DNA of 64,000 nucleotides from UBA4246 sp045113695 (GCA_045113695.1 JBGUJG010000142.1:3721-67720), one strand, 5' to 3'; counted from the first letter of the stretch, positions 7,364-16,607 are shown. The notes: generated by a model from the letters alone, not told the origin. Numbers and translations: made by a program.

Positions 7364-8470
7364 ATGGCCAGGAAGGAAACCCCCGCCTATACCGAAAAAG
7401 ATTTCTTCCGCGACCTGAAGGCGGGCAGGCTGTACGCCTGCTACTGCCTGGAGGGGGAGGAGGAGTTCGTCAAGGAGAAGGCCCTCCGGGATTTGCGGGA
7501 TACCGTTCTGTCCGGCCCGATGCGGGAACTGAACGAGACCCGCCTGACAGACCCGGATGCCGACGACGTGATCCGGGCAGCGGAAACCCTGCCCCTGATG
7601 GCGGAAAGACGGCTGCTGATCATCCGGGACAGCCGCCTGCTCAGCAGCGGCGGCAGGGCGGCCGGCGAAGAAAAAGACGACAGCGCGGACAAGCTGGCCC
7701 GATATCTGGACAGCCTGCCGGAAACCAGCGTGATCGTCTTCTGGGTCCGCGGCGCGGCGGACAGGCGCAAGCGCCTGTACAAGGCCATGAAAGACAGCGC
7801 CCCGGCCGGCAGGTGCGTGATCGTTTCCTTTGAAAAGCAGTCGGAGGACGCCCTGCGGAAATGGATCGTACGCAGATGCAGGGAAAACCAGGTGACGATT
7901 TCAGACGAAATGGCCGTCCGGATGACGTTCAGGACCGGGGATTCCCTGACGCAGATCCAGGGGGAGACCGACAAGCTGTGCGCTTACGTCGGCCCCGGCG
8001 GCACGGTGGACGAGGAGGCCCTCGATGCCGTCGTGACGCAGAACCTGGAATACAAGGTCTTTGACCTTTCCCGCACGGTTCTGGCCGGGGACGGGCCGAA
8101 GGCCTTCCGGATGCTGGAGGCCCTTTTGCAGGACGGGGAGGACCGGGTCGGTCTGCTGTCCCTCCTGGGGACGCAGTGCCGCCAGCTGCTGAAGGTCGCG
8201 GTACTGACGCGGGCGGGAGAGCGGGAAGGGGACATTGCCCGGACGATCGGCGCGCCGGATTTCGTCGTCCGGCAGACACAGACGCTGGTCAGGCGGTTTT
8301 CCCTGGCGGCGCTGACAGAGATGCCGGCGCTCTGCCTGCAGGCGGAATACGAGATCAAGTCCGGCCGGATCAACGCGGAGGGCGGGCTGGAAAAAGTGAT
8401 GCTGCAGATCCTGACGATGGGGGAAAATCATGGAAAGACTGATCGGGCTGCTGTCGGGCAGCGGCGCTGA
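7364..8470 (+). CDS. holA: DNA polymerase III delta subunit
   Basis: A 368-residue clamp-loader delta subunit, which opens the sliding clamp during replication. The N-terminal part CYCLEGEEEFVKEKALRDL and the LPLMAERRLLIIRDS segment are typical of the delta AAA+-like domain. No functional Walker A is present, as expected for delta. The start follows the comEC stop by 6 nt with GGAG upstream. The gene overlaps the start of rsmG by 41 nt, so its last residues are encoded within rsmG. Confidence 0.93.
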   Translation: MARKETPAYTEKDFFRDLKAGRLYACYCLEGEEEFVKEKALRDLRDTVLSGPMRELNETRLTDPDADDVIRAAETLPLMAERRLLIIRDSRLLSSGGRAAGEEKDDSADKLARYLDSLPETSVIVFWVRGAADRRKRLYKAMKDSAPAGRCVIVSFEKQSEDALRKWIVRRCRENQVTISDEMAVRMTFRTGDSLTQIQGETDKLCAYVGPGGTVDEEALDAVVTQNLEYKVFDLSRTVLAGDGPKAFRMLEALLQDGEDRVGLLSLLGTQCRQLLKVAVLTRAGEREGDIARTIGAPDFVVRQTQTLVRRFSLAALTEMPALCLQAEYEIKSGRINAEGGLEKVMLQILTMGENHGKTDRAAVGQRR

Positions 8471-9155
8471 ACTGAGCCGGGAAACCTTCGCCAGACTGTC
8501 CGCCTACCGGGATATGCTCATTGAGTGGAACAGGAAGATGGACCTGACGAGCGTGCCGGAGGAGGAGATCCCCCTGCGTCATCTGGGGGACAGCCTGCTG
8601 CCGGTGTTTGCGTACCCCGGCCTGTTCCCTTCCGGGGCTTTGCTGGCCGACGTGGGCACCGGGGCGGGCCTGCCGGGCCTGCCGATCGCCATCGCGCGGG
8701 AGGACCTGCAAGTCACCCTGATCGAATCCATGCGCAGGCGCTATGAATTCCTGTCCGCCGTGCGGGACGCCCTGGGCCTTCCGAACGTCCGGATCCTCTG
8801 CGTCCGCGCGGAAGAAGCCGGCCGGGACATGACGCTCCGGGAACACTTCGACCTGACGGTGTCCCGCGCGGTGGCCGCCGCCCCGGTGCTGCTGGAATAT
8901 CTGCTGCCGCTGACGAAGGTCGGCGGCTCCGCCCTGTGCTGGAAGGGCCCGGGCGCCGCGCAGGAAGCGCTGGACGGGCAGGAAGCCGCTGTGATCCTGG
9001 GCGGCGGGGAGATTTCGCTGCTGCCGGTTTCCTATCCGGGGGAGGAAAGGTATCTCCTCCGGGCGGACAAAATATCCGCAACGCCCGACCGCTATCCCAG
9101 GCGGCCCGGCATTCCGGCCAAAAGGCCGCTGGGACAGGGAAAAGGCCGGGAATAG
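8430..9155 (+). CDS. rsmG: 16S rRNA (guanine527-N7) methyltransferase
   Basis: A 241-residue RsmG/GidB methyltransferase that makes m7G527 in the 16S rRNA decoding centre; loss often gives low-level streptomycin resistance. The SAM-binding motif ADVGTGAGLPGLPIAI begins at about residue 73. The WNRKMDLTSV and LRHLGDSL segments upstream are family markers. A basic tail (GIPAKRPLG) ends the protein. The gene begins inside holA, consistent with one operon. Confidence 0.95.
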   Translation: MERLIGLLSGSGAELSRETFARLSAYRDMLIEWNRKMDLTSVPEEEIPLRHLGDSLLPVFAYPGLFPSGALLADVGTGAGLPGLPIAIAREDLQVTLIESMRRRYEFLSAVRDALGLPNVRILCVRAEEAGRDMTLREHFDLTVSRAVAAAPVLLEYLLPLTKVGGSALCWKGPGAAQEALDGQEAAVILGGGEISLLPVSYPGEERYLLRADKISATPDRYPRRPGIPAKRPLGQGKGRE

Positions 9156-9178
9156 GGACGGCGCCGGAAAGGATTATT

Positions 9179-10066
9179 ATGGAAAGACAAAAACATAATC
9201 CGGGCCCGCTGCTGATTCTGCTGGCCGGCTGCTTCTGGGGCAGCATGGGGATTTTTGTCAGGCGCCTGGGCGGTGCCGGCTTCAGCCCCGCCCAGATCGT
9301 TTCGATCCGCCTCACCCTGGCCGCGCCGGCTTTCTGGGCCGTGCTGCTGATGAGGGACCGGGCCGGCTGCCGGATCAGAGCGCGCGATCTGCCGCTGTTT
9401 CTCGGGCTGGGCCTGGGGAGCATTCTCTTTTTCACGGTCTGCTATTTTACCGCGATCAGAATGATGCCGCTTTCCGCGGCGGCCATCCTGCTGTATACTT
9501 CGCCGATCTGGATCATGCTTATGTCCGCTCTGTTTTTTCATGAGAAAGTCAACGGACGGAAGCTCCTGGCCCTCGCCCTGGCCTTCGCCGGCTGCGTGCT
9601 GGTGTCCGGCCTTTCCGGGGAAGGGGTCAGCTGGACGGGCCTGCTGGTCGGCCTTGGGTCCGGCATCGGCTACGGCCTGTACAGCATATTGGGCTCGGTT
9701 GCCCTGCGCCGGTATTCGCCCTATGCCGTCACGGCCTGGACCTTTCTGTTCGCGGCAGCCGGTTCCTTCCTGGTCTGCCGGCCGGCGGAGATGTTCGGCG
9801 TCTTTGCCGCCGCGGACAGCCTCCCTTCGCTGCTTGCCTTCTGCTGCCTGACGGCCCTGGTGACGGCGGTGATCCCATTTCTGTGCTACACGCTCGGTCT
9901 GCGCACGGTGGAGGCGAGCCGGGCGGGCATCCTGGCGACCGTCGAGCCGCTGGTCGCGGCCCTTTTCGGCGTTTTCGTTTTTTCCGAACCCCTGACCCTG
10001 CTCTCCGGGCTGGGCACCCTCCTGATCCTCTCCGCCGTGGTCCTGCTGAACGGGAAAAATCAATGA
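9179..10066 (+). CDS. EamA-family (DMT) transporter
   Basis: A 295-residue inner-membrane protein with about ten helices in two EamA repeats. The first begins LILLAGCFWGSMGIFVRR and the second around LVGLGSGIGYGLYSILG. DMT transporters export or import small metabolites; the substrate cannot be read from sequence. It follows rsmG by 23 nt with GGAAAGGA upstream and ends the plus-strand operon. Confidence 0.88.
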   Translation: MERQKHNPGPLLILLAGCFWGSMGIFVRRLGGAGFSPAQIVSIRLTLAAPAFWAVLLMRDRAGCRIRARDLPLFLGLGLGSILFFTVCYFTAIRMMPLSAAAILLYTSPIWIMLMSALFFHEKVNGRKLLALALAFAGCVLVSGLSGEGVSWTGLLVGLGSGIGYGLYSILGSVALRRYSPYAVTAWTFLFAAAGSFLVCRPAEMFGVFAAADSLPSLLAFCCLTALVTAVIPFLCYTLGLRTVEASRAGILATVEPLVAALFGVFVFSEPLTLLSGLGTLLILSAVVLLNGKNQ

Positions 10067-10079
10067 ACAGGGAATCATA

Positions 10080-10122
10080 AACCGGGAGCCGCTGCAGATG
10101 TGTTTCGCAGCAGCTCCCGGTT
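10080..10122. terminator. Hairpin between convergent genes
   Basis: A long stem (ACCGGGAGC at 10081-10089 with GCTCCCGGT at 10113-10121, extended by CGCTGC/GCAGCA) lies between the EamA gene and the convergent ABC permease gene. There is no strong U-run, so it is probably a bidirectional terminator of moderate strength. Confidence 0.6.
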
Positions 10123-10138
10123 ATTCTGACCGGCATGT

Positions 10139-11092
10139 TTACCGGTTTTCCCTGAAATATGCCTGCCCCAGGCTTTCCGGGGGCTGGTTTTCGCGCTTGT
10201 TGCGGACGGAGGAAATGATCAGCACGATGACGGTGAAGACATAGGGCAGCATTTTGAGCAGGGGCTTGGCCGCCATCGTCACCTGGATAAAGGACAGGTT
10301 GGTGATAAAGCTGGAACAGGAGAACAGGAAGCCGAAGACGGTGGAGCCGATGATCGTGCGGTGGGGCCGCCACAGGGCGAAGATGACCAGGGCGATGCTC
10401 AGCCAGCCGAAGGCTTCCAGGCTCAGGTAGGCTTCCTGGGAAGCCATGTAGTCGATGATGTAGTAGAAGCCGCCCAGGCCCGCGATGCCGGACCCGATGC
10501 AGGTAGCGGCATATTTGTAGCGTGTGACGTTGATGCCCACCGCGTCCGCCGTGGCGGGGTTTTCGCCCACGGCCCGAAGGTGCAGGCCGATTTTCGTGCG
10601 GTAGAGCACCCAGCTGGCGGCAACGGCGATGAACAGGCCGAGAAAAAACAGCACGCCCAGGCACTGCAGGCTGTCCTGCCGGCCGGCAAAGGGCCAGCGG
10701 TAATAGGCCTTCGGGGTGACCAGGTACCGGGTGGGGGTGAGGCGGCTCATGATTACCTTCATCAGGCCGACGCCGAAGGTGGTCAGGGCCAGGCCGGTTA
10801 CGTTCTGGTTGGCGCGGAGGGTGACGGTCAGGAAGGAATAGATCAGGCCCATCAGCATGGCAGCCGCCACGGAAGAAAGGATGCCGAGCGCCACGATCAG
10901 GAACGGGGGCAGGGAAGAGGTGCCGATCAGGTTCAGCATCATGCAGCCGCCGGCCCCGCCCATGCACATGATGCCGGGGATGCCCAGGTTCAGGTGGCCG
11001 GCTTTTTCGGTCAGGATTTCGCCGGTGGAGCCGTACATGAAGGTAGCGCCGAAGGCCAGGGAGTCGATCAGGAAATTCAGCCAGATGTTCAT
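10139..11092 (-). CDS. Nucleoside ABC transporter permease (NupQ-like)
   Basis: A 317-residue membrane permease of the branched-chain/ribose (BPD_transp_2) type. It has the conserved loop ENPATADAVGINVTRYKY that couples to the ATPase, and the N-terminal GATFMYGSTGEILTEKAGHLN signature of BmpA-linked permeases. It would form the channel with the upstream permease. The ATG overlaps that gene's stop (ATGA). Last gene of the xpt operon. Confidence 0.9.
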   Translation of the reverse strand: MNIWLNFLIDSLAFGATFMYGSTGEILTEKAGHLNLGIPGIMCMGGAGGCMMLNLIGTSSLPPFLIVALGILSSVAAAMLMGLIYSFLTVTLRANQNVTGLALTTFGVGLMKVIMSRLTPTRYLVTPKAYYRWPFAGRQDSLQCLGVLFFLGLFIAVAASWVLYRTKIGLHLRAVGENPATADAVGINVTRYKYAATCIGSGIAGLGGFYYIIDYMASQEAYLSLEAFGWLSIALVIFALWRPHRTIIGSTVFGFLFSCSSFITNLSFIQVTMAAKPLLKMLPYVFTVIVLIISSVRNKRENQPPESLGQAYFRENR

Positions 11093-12210
11093 CGGACCGC
11101 CTCCTTGTTTGTGGGATTGTGCCTGAAGCGGAGCTGGTAGTTGATAAAGAATTCGCAGCCGATGATGAAGAAGAGGATGATGCCGACGATGACGTCCGGC
11201 AGGGCGCCGGAGACGTTGAAGTCCTGGCTGATCTGCGCCGCGCCCTGGTTGAGGATCTGGATGAGGCCGGAGGTCAGGATCATCATCAGCGGGTCAAAGT
11301 TGGCCAGCCAGGAAACCATGATGGCCGTGAAGCCCTGGCCGCCGGCGGATTCGGTGGTGATCGTCCGGTCCAGCCCGGCAGCGATCAGAAAACCGGTCAG
11401 CCCGCAGAGGACGCCGCTTAAAATCATCGTCCGGATGATGACCCTGCTGACGTGGATGCCGACGTACTTGGCCGTGTTCACGCTTTCGCCCACGACGCTG
11501 ATCTCATAGCCGTGCTTGGAATAATTGAGATAGACGTACAGTCCGGCGGTCAGCGCCAGGGCCACCATGATGATCACGAAATAGTCGTTGACGACGGACG
11601 GAAGTTTGCCGTACTTGAGCTTGGCCAGGGAGGAGGAGCCGCTGGGCACCCAGATGACCAGGAAATAGGAGACCACGAAGGTGGCCACGTAGTTCATCAT
11701 CAGGGTGAAAAGGGTCTCATTGGTGTTCCAGCGGGCCTTGAAGACGGCGGGAATCAGTGCCCAGACGCCGCCGTATACCAAAGCGGCCAGCAGCATCAGG
11801 ACGAGCAGCACCCCTTCGGGCATTTTGCCGCCCAGGTAAAAGTCCACCGTGATCGCGCCGAGCACGCCCATCAGCGTCTGCCCTTCCGCGCCGATGTTCC
11901 AGAAGCGCATCCGGAAGGCCGGGGTCAGGGCCAGGGCGATGCACAGGAGGATCGACAGATTCTTGAGCATCTTCCAGAGCTTTCTCGGCGTGCCGAAGGA
12001 ACCTTTGATGAAGGCATAGAAAAAATCCCCGATTTTGCCGGGGTTTTCCCGCAGCTTGTCAATCAGGATGAAGGCAACGGCCCCGCATACGGCCAGGCCG
12101 AGCAGCAGGGCAATCAGGCGGATCAGCCAGGCGCGCCAGGCGGCGATCGACGGCCGCCTGCTCAGGTGGACGAGGGGCTCGCGGGTTTCGGATGCGTGGT
12201 TTCCGGCCAT
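11089..12210 (-). CDS. Nucleoside ABC transporter permease (NupP-like)
   Basis: A 373-residue permease, the larger partner of the pair. It has a basic N-terminal tail, a first helix at about residues 30-52, the MRFWNIGAEGQTLMG motif typical of YufP/NupP permeases, and the GESVNTAKYVGIHVSRVI coupling loop. It is one base apart from the ATPase gene upstream and overlaps the second permease by 4 nt, so the complex is made stoichiometrically. Confidence 0.9.
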   Translation of the reverse strand: MAGNHASETREPLVHLSRRPSIAAWRAWLIRLIALLLGLAVCGAVAFILIDKLRENPGKIGDFFYAFIKGSFGTPRKLWKMLKNLSILLCIALALTPAFRMRFWNIGAEGQTLMGVLGAITVDFYLGGKMPEGVLLVLMLLAALVYGGVWALIPAVFKARWNTNETLFTLMMNYVATFVVSYFLVIWVPSGSSSLAKLKYGKLPSVVNDYFVIIMVALALTAGLYVYLNYSKHGYEISVVGESVNTAKYVGIHVSRVIIRTMILSGVLCGLTGFLIAAGLDRTITTESAGGQGFTAIMVSWLANFDPLMMILTSGLIQILNQGAAQISQDFNVSGALPDVIVGIILFFIIGCEFFINYQLRFRHNPTNKEAVR

Positions 12211-12211
12211 C

Positions 12212-13915
12212 TCAGGCTTCCTCCTTCCGCTCGCGGGTTGATTTGGTCATCAGCAGGCCGATCTCTTCCTTGACGGCGGTCCGGGCATCGACAATGCCGG
12301 TGACCGCGCCGGAGTTGATCACCATGATCCGGTCGCACAGGGCCAGCAGGACGTCCAGGTCCTCACCGACAAACAGCACGGCCACGCCGGCTTCCTTCTG
12401 CCGGTTGAGCAGGCGGTAGATCGTGTAGGAGGAGTTGATGTCCAGGCCGCGGACCGGGTAGGCGGCCATCAGTACCTTGGGGGTGTAGGCAATTTCCCGG
12501 CCCACCAGCACCTTCTGCACGTTGCCGCCGGACAGGCGGCGGACCGGCGTCGAGGTGCCGGGTGTGACGACTTCCAGTTCCTGGATGATCTGATCGGCCA
12601 GGGCCTTGGGTTTTTTGCGGTCCAATAGGCCGTGGGGGCCTTTGCGGTAGGAGCGGAGCATCATGTTGTCGGTGATGCCCATGCTGCCCACCAGGCCCAT
12701 GCCGAGGCGGTCCTCCGGCACAAAGGACAGGTGGATGCCCAGCTGGCGGATCTCCAGCGGGTCCCGGCCCTTCAGGTCCATGATTTCATCCTCGTTGAAC
12801 AGCACCTGACCGTCGCCGACCAGTTTGCGGATTTCATTGGGCTTCATCCCGGCGAAGGACACGGGCTTTCCGGCGGGATCGTGGAAAGCGCCCTGAGCGG
12901 CCAGCTCCATGACGCGGCCCAGATTTTTATGGAAGAAGGACACGGGCTTGTTCTTCTTGGGGTTGTGGAAGACGATCTCGCCGCTGCGGATCGGCTGGAG
13001 GCCGGTGATGGCTTCCAGCAGCTCCTTCTGCCCGCTGCCGGCGATTCCGGCGATCCCGAGGATTTCCCCGCCGTTGGCGGTAAAGGAAATGTCCCTGAGG
13101 ATGTGGACGCCTTCGCTGTCATACACGTTGAGGCCGGAGACAACCAGGCGGGGGGCAGGGTCCTTCGGTTCGGTCCGCTGGATGTTGAGGTCCACCTTTT
13201 TGCCGACCATCATCTCGGTCAGCTCCGCCTCGTTCGTCTGCGTCGTTTCGACGGTGGCGATGTGCCGGCCCCGGCGCAGGATGGCGACCCGGTCGCTGAT
13301 TTCCAGCACTTCGTTGAGCTTGTGCGTGATGATGACGATGGATTTCCCGTCCTGCCGCATCATGCGCAGGACGTCAAAAAGCCTGTCGATCTCCTGCGGG
13401 GTCAGCACGGCCGTGGGCTCGTCCAGGATCAGGATGTCCGCCCCGCGGTACAGCACCTTGATGATCTCGACGGTCTGCTTTTCGGAGACGGACATGTCAT
13501 AGATCTTTTTTTCCGGATCGATATGGAAACCGTACCGGTCCGCGATCGCGGATACCCGGGCATTGACGTCTTTGAGGCTGTACTGGCCTTTTTCCTGAAC
13601 GCCCAGTACGATGTTTTCGGCTGCGGTGAACAGGTCCACGAGCTTGAAGTGCTGGTGGATCATACCGATCTTATGGTCAAAGGCGTCCTTGGGGGAGCGG
13701 ATGACCACTTCCTGACCGTCAATGAGGATGGTGCCTTCGTCGGGATAGTAGATGCCGGCGATCATGTTCATCAGCGTCGTTTTGCCGCAGCCGTTTTCTC
13801 CCAGAATGGAGAGGATCTCCCCCCGGTAAATGTCCAGATCCACGTGATCGTTGGCGATGACGCTGCCGAAACGCTTGGTGATCCCGCGCATTTCAAGCGC
13901 AAGCTGTTTTTCCAC
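12212..13915 (-). CDS. Nucleoside ABC transporter ATP-binding protein (NupO-like)
   Basis: A 567-residue protein with two fused ABC ATPase domains. Domain 1 has Walker A GENGCGKT (39-46), a modified signature MSVSEKQTVEI and Walker B LILDEPTAVLTP. Domain 2 has GIAGSGQKELLEAI in place of a true Walker A, the signature LSGGNVQKVLVGREIA, and a degenerate Walker B ending VRGLD. Degeneracy of the second site is usual in this sugar/nucleoside class. The start is GTG at 13915 after GGAGG. It energises uptake of nucleosides delivered by the BmpA-like protein. Confidence 0.92.
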   Translation of the reverse strand: MEKQLALEMRGITKRFGSVIANDHVDLDIYRGEILSILGENGCGKTTLMNMIAGIYYPDEGTILIDGQEVVIRSPKDAFDHKIGMIHQHFKLVDLFTAAENIVLGVQEKGQYSLKDVNARVSAIADRYGFHIDPEKKIYDMSVSEKQTVEIIKVLYRGADILILDEPTAVLTPQEIDRLFDVLRMMRQDGKSIVIITHKLNEVLEISDRVAILRRGRHIATVETTQTNEAELTEMMVGKKVDLNIQRTEPKDPAPRLVVSGLNVYDSEGVHILRDISFTANGGEILGIAGIAGSGQKELLEAITGLQPIRSGEIVFHNPKKNKPVSFFHKNLGRVMELAAQGAFHDPAGKPVSFAGMKPNEIRKLVGDGQVLFNEDEIMDLKGRDPLEIRQLGIHLSFVPEDRLGMGLVGSMGITDNMMLRSYRKGPHGLLDRKKPKALADQIIQELEVVTPGTSTPVRRLSGGNVQKVLVGREIAYTPKVLMAAYPVRGLDINSSYTIYRLLNRQKEAGVAVLFVGEDLDVLLALCDRIMVINSGAVTGIVDARTAVKEEIGLLMTKSTRERKEEA

Positions 13916-13930
13916 GGGTATTCCTCCGAT

Positions 13931-13975
13931 AAAAAAGGTGCCGGACTGCCGGCCCGGGGCAGGGCGGCAGTCCGG
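13931..13975 (-). terminator. Intra-operon terminator or attenuator between bmpA and nupO
   Basis: On the minus strand an 11-bp perfect stem (13965-13975 with 13941-13951) is followed within 4 nt by six U (13931-13936). It lies in the 89-nt gap after the solute-binding gene. This would stop part of the transcripts and yield more binding protein than ATPase and permeases. Confidence 0.7.
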
Positions 13976-14004
13976 TCAGACGCGGCGGTTCCGCGCGGGG
14001 AGAA

Positions 14005-15213
14005 TCAGAACGCGCTGTTCAGCAGCTCGATGCCGTCGATCTTGACGTCGAAGTAGGGAGCGCTGCGGTATTCGGACTCATGGAAGTAACCGTCGGAAAC
14101 CACTTCGGTATCGGGGGTGAAGGCGGCGTCGGTGTCCACGTCGGCCAGGTAGCTGGTCAGGGCTTCGCCGTTCACGGTGATGAAGTTCTCGGCGGCGGTG
14201 TCAAACACCTTGCGGGTGCCGGCGGCGAACTCGGCCTTGACGGCTTCGATGGCTTCCACGGTGCCGGGGGCGGCAGCGGGTACGTTGACCTCGGTCAGCA
14301 CGACGGAGCCGGTCTCAATGGTGCCGGTCCAGTCGGTGGCGATGGCTTCGCCGGCGGCCTTCTGGTTGATCATGTACTCAAAGTAGGGAGCCCAGTTGAT
14401 GCGGGAAGAGACGATGAAGGTGTTGGGGCAGCTTTCCACGGTGGAGCCGTTGTAGGAGATGTTGGGGATGCCGGCGTTTTCGCAGGCGGTGGGAGCGCCC
14501 ATGGAGTCGGCGTGCTGGCTGATCAGGTCGCAGTTCGCGGCGATCAGGGCTTCAGCGGCGGCCTTTTCTTCTTTTTCATCGTACCAGGAACCGGTGAACT
14601 GCACCTTCATCTGGACGTCCGGGCAGACAGACTTGGCGCCCAGGTAGAAGCTGGTGTAGCCGGAGATCACCTCGGCGTAGGTGAAAGCGCCGACATAGCC
14701 CATCAGGGGCTTTTCACCCTTGATCTTGCCGGCTTCCTTGAGCTCGTTGAGCTTCATGCCGGCGGCGACGCCCGCCAGGTAGCGGCCTTCATAGATGGAG
14801 GCGAAAGCGTTGTGGAAGTTGGGCAGCTTTTCGGTGTGGGCCATGGTGCCGGTCGCGTGAGCGAATTCCACTTCGGGGAATTCCTTGGCGACTTCCAGCA
14901 GGAAGCTCTCGTGGCCGAAGCTGTCGGCAAAGATGATGTTGCAGCCTTCGTCCACCAGGTCGCGGGCGGTTTCGGCGCATTCTTCAGACTCGGGGATGTT
15001 GCGGACGATGACCACCTGGTCGTCGGTCAGTCCGAGGGTTTCCTTGGCCTCGTTGACGCCGTTGATGAAGTTGAGGTCATAGGTGGAAAACTCGTCGTGC
15101 AGCAGGATCACGCCAAGCTTGATGTTTTCCTTGGCGACGGGTTCCTGGGCAAAGGCGGAGAAGCAGGACAGGCACAGCATCAGGCAGAGCAGCAGAGCGG
15201 CGATCTTTTTCAT
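14005..15213 (-). CDS. BmpA/PnrA-family nucleoside-binding protein
   Basis: A 402-residue extracellular substrate-binding protein of the Bmp/PnrA family, which captures purine nucleosides. An N-terminal signal peptide (about 1-22) ends near FSAFAQEP. The segment contains cysteines, but none fits a strict lipobox, so anchoring as a lipoprotein is uncertain. Binding-fold markers are KLGVILLHDEFSTYDLNF, NIIFADSFGHE and NAFASIYEGRYLAGVAAG. The start at 15213 has GGAGA upstream. It follows xpt in the operon and precedes the ATPase after an attenuator-like hairpin. Confidence 0.92.
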   Translation of the reverse strand: MKKIAALLLCLMLCLSCFSAFAQEPVAKENIKLGVILLHDEFSTYDLNFINGVNEAKETLGLTDDQVVIVRNIPESEECAETARDLVDEGCNIIFADSFGHESFLLEVAKEFPEVEFAHATGTMAHTEKLPNFHNAFASIYEGRYLAGVAAGMKLNELKEAGKIKGEKPLMGYVGAFTYAEVISGYTSFYLGAKSVCPDVQMKVQFTGSWYDEKEEKAAAEALIAANCDLISQHADSMGAPTACENAGIPNISYNGSTVESCPNTFIVSSRINWAPYFEYMINQKAAGEAIATDWTGTIETGSVVLTEVNVPAAAPGTVEAIEAVKAEFAAGTRKVFDTAAENFITVNGEALTSYLADVDTDAAFTPDTEVVSDGYFHESEYRSAPYFDVKIDGIELLNSAF

Positions 15214-15252
15214 TTGAATTTCTCCTTTTTTGATCGGTAGGAAACAGGGTTT

Positions 15253-15840
15253 TTATATGGAACCGTCATCGGCCAGGAGGATCTTGCCGTCCTCGATGCC
15301 GGTGACGATTGCCAGGCTCAGGAGGTTGACACCCATGGCGCGCAGGTTCTTTCCGCCGTCCTGGAAGCCCTTTTCGATGGCGATGCCGACGCCGACGGTT
15401 TTGGCGCCCAGCTGGCGGACGATGTCCATCATTCCGCGCACGGCGTTGCCGTCCGCCAGGAAATCGTCCACGATCAGCACCCGGCTGCCGATGGGAATGT
15501 AGCGCCGGTCGACCAGGATGTGGTTTTCGCACTTATGGGTGAAGGAGTAGACGGAAGACTGGGCCATGTCGCCGGACTGGTTGGCCGCGGCGGACTTCTT
15601 GGCGAACACCACCGGCAGGCCGCCCAGGGCATGGGCGGCGGCGACGGCGATGGCGATGCCGGAGGCCTCGACCGTCAGCACCAGGGTCGGCCGCTCGGGA
15701 CGGAAATGCGCCGCCAGGGCTTCGCCCATGCGGAACAGCAGGCCGGTGTCGATCCGGTGGTTCAGGAACATGTCGACCCGGACGATGTCCGACCCGATGC
15801 CGCGGCCGTAGGTCCTGATGGCTTCTGCCAGCTCCCGCAT
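15253..15840 (-). CDS. xpt: Xanthine phosphoribosyltransferase
   Basis: A 195-residue purine salvage enzyme that converts xanthine and PRPP to XMP. The PRPP loop VLIVDDFLADGNAVRG lies at about residues 118-133, and VEASGIAIAVAAAHALG and AKKSAAANQSGD match Xpt. It is the first gene of the operon xpt-bmpA-nupOPQ, so imported nucleosides and base salvage are co-expressed. It has a near-perfect promoter and a PurBox in its short leader. The ATG at 15840 has GGGAGGA upstream. Confidence 0.93.
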   Translation of the reverse strand: MRELAEAIRTYGRGIGSDIVRVDMFLNHRIDTGLLFRMGEALAAHFRPERPTLVLTVEASGIAIAVAAAHALGGLPVVFAKKSAAANQSGDMAQSSVYSFTHKCENHILVDRRYIPIGSRVLIVDDFLADGNAVRGMMDIVRQLGAKTVGVGIAIEKGFQDGGKNLRAMGVNLLSLAIVTGIEDGKILLADDGSI

Positions 15841-15855
15841 GAGGATTCCTCCCGT

Positions 15856-15872
15856 AAAAACACGAACATTAA
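15856..15872 (-). promoter_or_regulatory. PurBox (PurR site) in the xpt leader
   Basis: The plus strand here reads AAAACACGAACATTAA, matching the Firmicutes PurBox core CGAACAT flanked by A/T. It lies about 10-25 nt downstream of the predicted start point, a position suited to repression. A weaker TGAACATAT-type site is present on the minus strand at about 15982-15994. Confidence 0.6.
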
Positions 15873-15888
15873 ACAGGAAAACGCTATA

Positions 15889-15917
15889 ATTATACGGAGT
15901 AATTCATCAATTGTCAA
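15889..15917 (-). promoter_or_regulatory. Consensus sigma-A promoter of the xpt-bmpA-nup operon
   Basis: TTGACA (15912-15917) and TATAAT (15889-15894) on the minus strand with exactly 17-nt spacing: a perfect match to consensus, which implies that a repressor such as PurR is needed to control it. Confidence 0.92.
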
Positions 15918-16008
15918 CCCCGGCAGGTTCCGGCCGGCATTGTTTGACAAATGAACAAAACACTTGATATATGAGCGTTATTAATATGTTCAAAAAACAG
16001 TCCAAACG

Positions 16009-16039
16009 AAAAAAGGGAAGAATCCGCGGAATTCTTCCC
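16009..16039 (-). terminator. Terminator of the Gx transporter operon
   Basis: GGGAAGAAT (16015-16023) pairs with ATTCTTCCC (16031-16039) around a 7-nt loop, followed by six U on the minus strand. It separates the Gx/NusG-II/CotH operon from the xpt promoter. Confidence 0.85.
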
Positions 16040-16079
16040 AAATCGTCTATGTACGGAGTGATATTCGGAAAAACTTTTT

Positions 16080-16607
16080 TTACCGGAGGGAGAACCGCTT
16101 CATCCGTTTCAGCACTTCCCGGGCCAGCATCCCGGTCAGGGCGCCGGTCGCCAGGCCGATCGCCATCAGGACCGCCAGATAGGAAAGCATCGTACGCGGG
16201 GCCACCTCCGGCATCAGCACAAAGGCGGCCAGCACCTGGCCGACGTTATGAAAGACGGCCCCCGCCATACTGACCACGATGACGCTGACGTCCCTGATCC
16301 GGCTTAAGGGGATCATCACCAGCAGGCTCAGCACGCCGCCGGACAGGGCGAACATCATGGAATTGATGTTGCCGAACATCAGGGCGCTCAAAAGCACCTT
16401 TAAGGCCATCAGCACCAGGGTCATCGGGATGTTCAGCAGGTACAGGGAAAACAGCAGCACCCCGTTGCTCAGGCCCAGCTTGACTCCGGGGATCGGAATG
16501 ATCGGCGGAATCAGGGACTCGATATAGCCCAGGATCAGCATGATGGCCAGCAGCAGCCCGCTCAGGGCGATTTTCTGCACGGACAGGCCGGATTGCTTTT
16601 TTTTCAC
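16080..16607 (-). CDS. Gx transporter family membrane protein
   Basis: A 175-residue membrane protein with five to six predicted helices. SLIPPIIPIPGVKLGLSNGV near the N-terminus is the hallmark of the Gx transporter family, formerly annotated as heptaprenyl diphosphate synthase component I. These proteins are thought to be ECF-S-like components with an unknown substrate. The start is GTG at 16607 with AAAGGAG upstream. It is preceded by a NusG-II protein, a pairing seen across Clostridia. Confidence 0.85.
   Translation of the reverse strand: MKKKQSGLSVQKIALSGLLLAIMLILGYIESLIPPIIPIPGVKLGLSNGVLLFSLYLLNIPMTLVLMALKVLLSALMFGNINSMMFALSGGVLSLLVMIPLSRIRDVSVIVVSMAGAVFHNVGQVLAAFVLMPEVAPRTMLSYLAVLMAIGLATGALTGMLAREVLKRMKRFSLR

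Noticed and set aside
15841..15888. Purine riboswitch upstream of xpt
   Set aside because: The leader from the predicted start point is about 45 nt, too short, and the conserved purine-aptamer loops are absent. A PurBox explains regulation.
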